Made by a program: the position numbers and the translations under genes. The notes under the pieces are model-generated. The model saw only the letters and a list, made by a program, of their open reading frames with translations, did not search any database and was not told where the DNA came from. From contig NZ_AP023439.1 in NCBI RefSeq assembly GCF_014701095.1, forward strand, positions 3,026,001 through 3,090,000: DNA of 64,000 nucleotides, in the 5' to 3' direction. This DNA is from Streptomyces tuirus (GTDB lineage Bacteria; Actinomycetota; Actinomycetes; Streptomycetales; Streptomycetaceae). Within the stretch, counting starts at the first letter, position 1, and each line of letters starts with the position of its first letter. Positions 63,304-64,000 of the stretch are shown here, one piece after another.

Positions 63304-64000
63304 TCATCCGTGCAGGCGGCCGCCGCAGTGGGGCCATGGGCTTGCGCCCCGTCGGACGTACAGCTTCTTCGCCCGGTACGTCTGCTCCGCCGCGGGTGCG
63401 TCCTGGGGGCGGCCGCTGCCGCCGAGGGCCTGCCAGGTCCGGGTGTCGAACTGGTAGAGGCCGCCGTAGGTGCCCGAGGAGTCGATCGCGTCGGGCCGGC
63501 CGCCGGATTCGCAGGCCGCGAGGCCCTGCCAGTCGAGGTGGTCGGCGCCCCGCACCGAGGCCGGGCGCTGTTTGGTGCCGACCTTCACCACCTGCGGGCG
63601 GGGCTCGCGCACCACCTCCGACTTGATCCGGCGCGGCTTCTGCCGGACGCCGTTGACCGTGCGCAGGGCGAAGGTGACCCGGCGCAGGCCGGGTTCGCCC
63701 GCCCGCTCCACGACCTCCGTGCCACGGAACAGCGTCGGGTCCTCCGTCCGCCGCACCTGGAAGGGGATCGGCTCCTCGCGGACCTCCTTGCCTCCGGTGA
63801 TCCGCAGCACGGTCACGGTCTGCCCGTCGCGCGGGAAGCTGCCCTGCGGGACCGAGGTGGTGTCCTGGCCGCGCAGGGTGATCCCGGCCTCCTCGACGGC
63901 CTCCCGCACGGTCGCGGCGTTGGTGCGTACGGTGCGGGCGCGGCCGTCCGCCATGATCGTGACCGTGCGCTCGGTGCGCACGTCCAGCGCGAGCCCCTCG
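63304..64000 (-). CDS. rpfB: Resuscitation-promoting factor RpfB (C-terminal part, start beyond the window)
   Basis: At least 232 aa; the 5' end lies beyond position 64000. Visible parts: a DUF348-type repeat ([20 protein letters not shown]), a G5 domain (about the middle; [20 protein letters not shown] ... VNGVRQKP), then the Rpf catalytic domain. Its catalytic Glu is in [16 protein letters not shown], with [19 protein letters not shown] and a final Cys in SPWPHCGG. RpfB is the membrane- or wall-anchored Rpf with DUF348/G5 spacers. It is the third Rpf in this window, on the same strand as rpfA and rpfC but 61 kb away. Confidence 0.93.
   Translation of the reverse strand, partial: EGLALDVRTERTVTIMADGRARTVRTNAATVREAVEEAGITLRGQDTTSVPQGSFPRDGQTVTVLRITGGKEVREEPIPFQVRRTEDPTLFRGTEVVERAGEPGLRRVTFALRTVNGVRQKPRRIKSEVVREPRPQVVKVGTKQRPASVRGADHLDWQGLAACESGGRPDAIDSSGTYGGLYQFDTRTWQALGGSGRPQDAPAAEQTYRAKKLYVRRGASPWPHCGGRLHG

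Overview
The window is high-GC actinobacterial chromosome that I read as the conserved core of a Streptomyces genome. Four things support this. GTG and TTG starts are common, and third positions are almost all G or C. The gene orders eno/SurA-like lipoprotein/mazG/mfd and rpfB-ksgA-ispE are typically actinobacterial. The window holds Streptomyces hallmark loci: rpfA with a c-di-AMP riboswitch, a CYP107U1-like P450, tam/tamR and galTEK. From memory the order follows the S. coelicolor interval around SCO3096-SCO3150; I could not search to confirm this.

Left part (1-21.8 kb): the 5' end of eno, then two resuscitation-promoting-factor genes (rpfA behind a ydaO-type riboswitch, and rpfC), a P450, mazG, a SurA-like lipoprotein, and a Ser/Thr kinase overlapping a small membrane-protein gene. 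A GNAT enzyme, an MFS remnant, a TPR-like repeat protein, an exported HNH-nuclease lipoprotein, an orphan MT0933-type antitoxin-like gene and mfd follow. Next come a MacB/FtsX-type ABC exporter and, divergent from it, a DHA2-type drug exporter and a GNAT gene.

Middle part (21.9-34.1 kb): a DUF485/SSS monocarboxylate-type symporter pair, a noncoding tandem-repeat region, a DivIVA-like coiled-coil protein and an AhpD-like protein. Then comes the most unusual block: four divergent genes joining nucleic-acid deaminase folds to SUKH immunity folds. One of them carries both folds in a single 969-residue proline-rich protein. After it lie an orphan sensor kinase and an HTH protein next to tRNA-Gln(UUG).

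Housekeeping part (34.2-43.6 kb): glmU, prs, rplY, pth, a small membrane protein, ppc, and a fatty-acid desaturase with its TetR regulator behind a clear double dyad.

Right part (43.6-64 kb): tam and a VOC protein divergent from tamR, a NarL-type regulator whose 3' end overlaps tamR, an exported-protein pair, the galTEK operon divergent from a sugar symporter, and a NarL-type regulator with a degenerate receiver. It ends with two tandem membrane-anchored PQQ-propeller proteins, an ABC-F ATPase, ispE, ksgA and a truncated rpfB.

Functional themes are cell-wall remodelling at germination (rpfA, rpfC, rpfB, glmU), central metabolism (eno, ppc, prs, gal, tam), translation (rplY, pth, ksgA, tRNA-Gln, ABC-F), genome maintenance (mfd, mazG) and a putative deaminase/immunity system.
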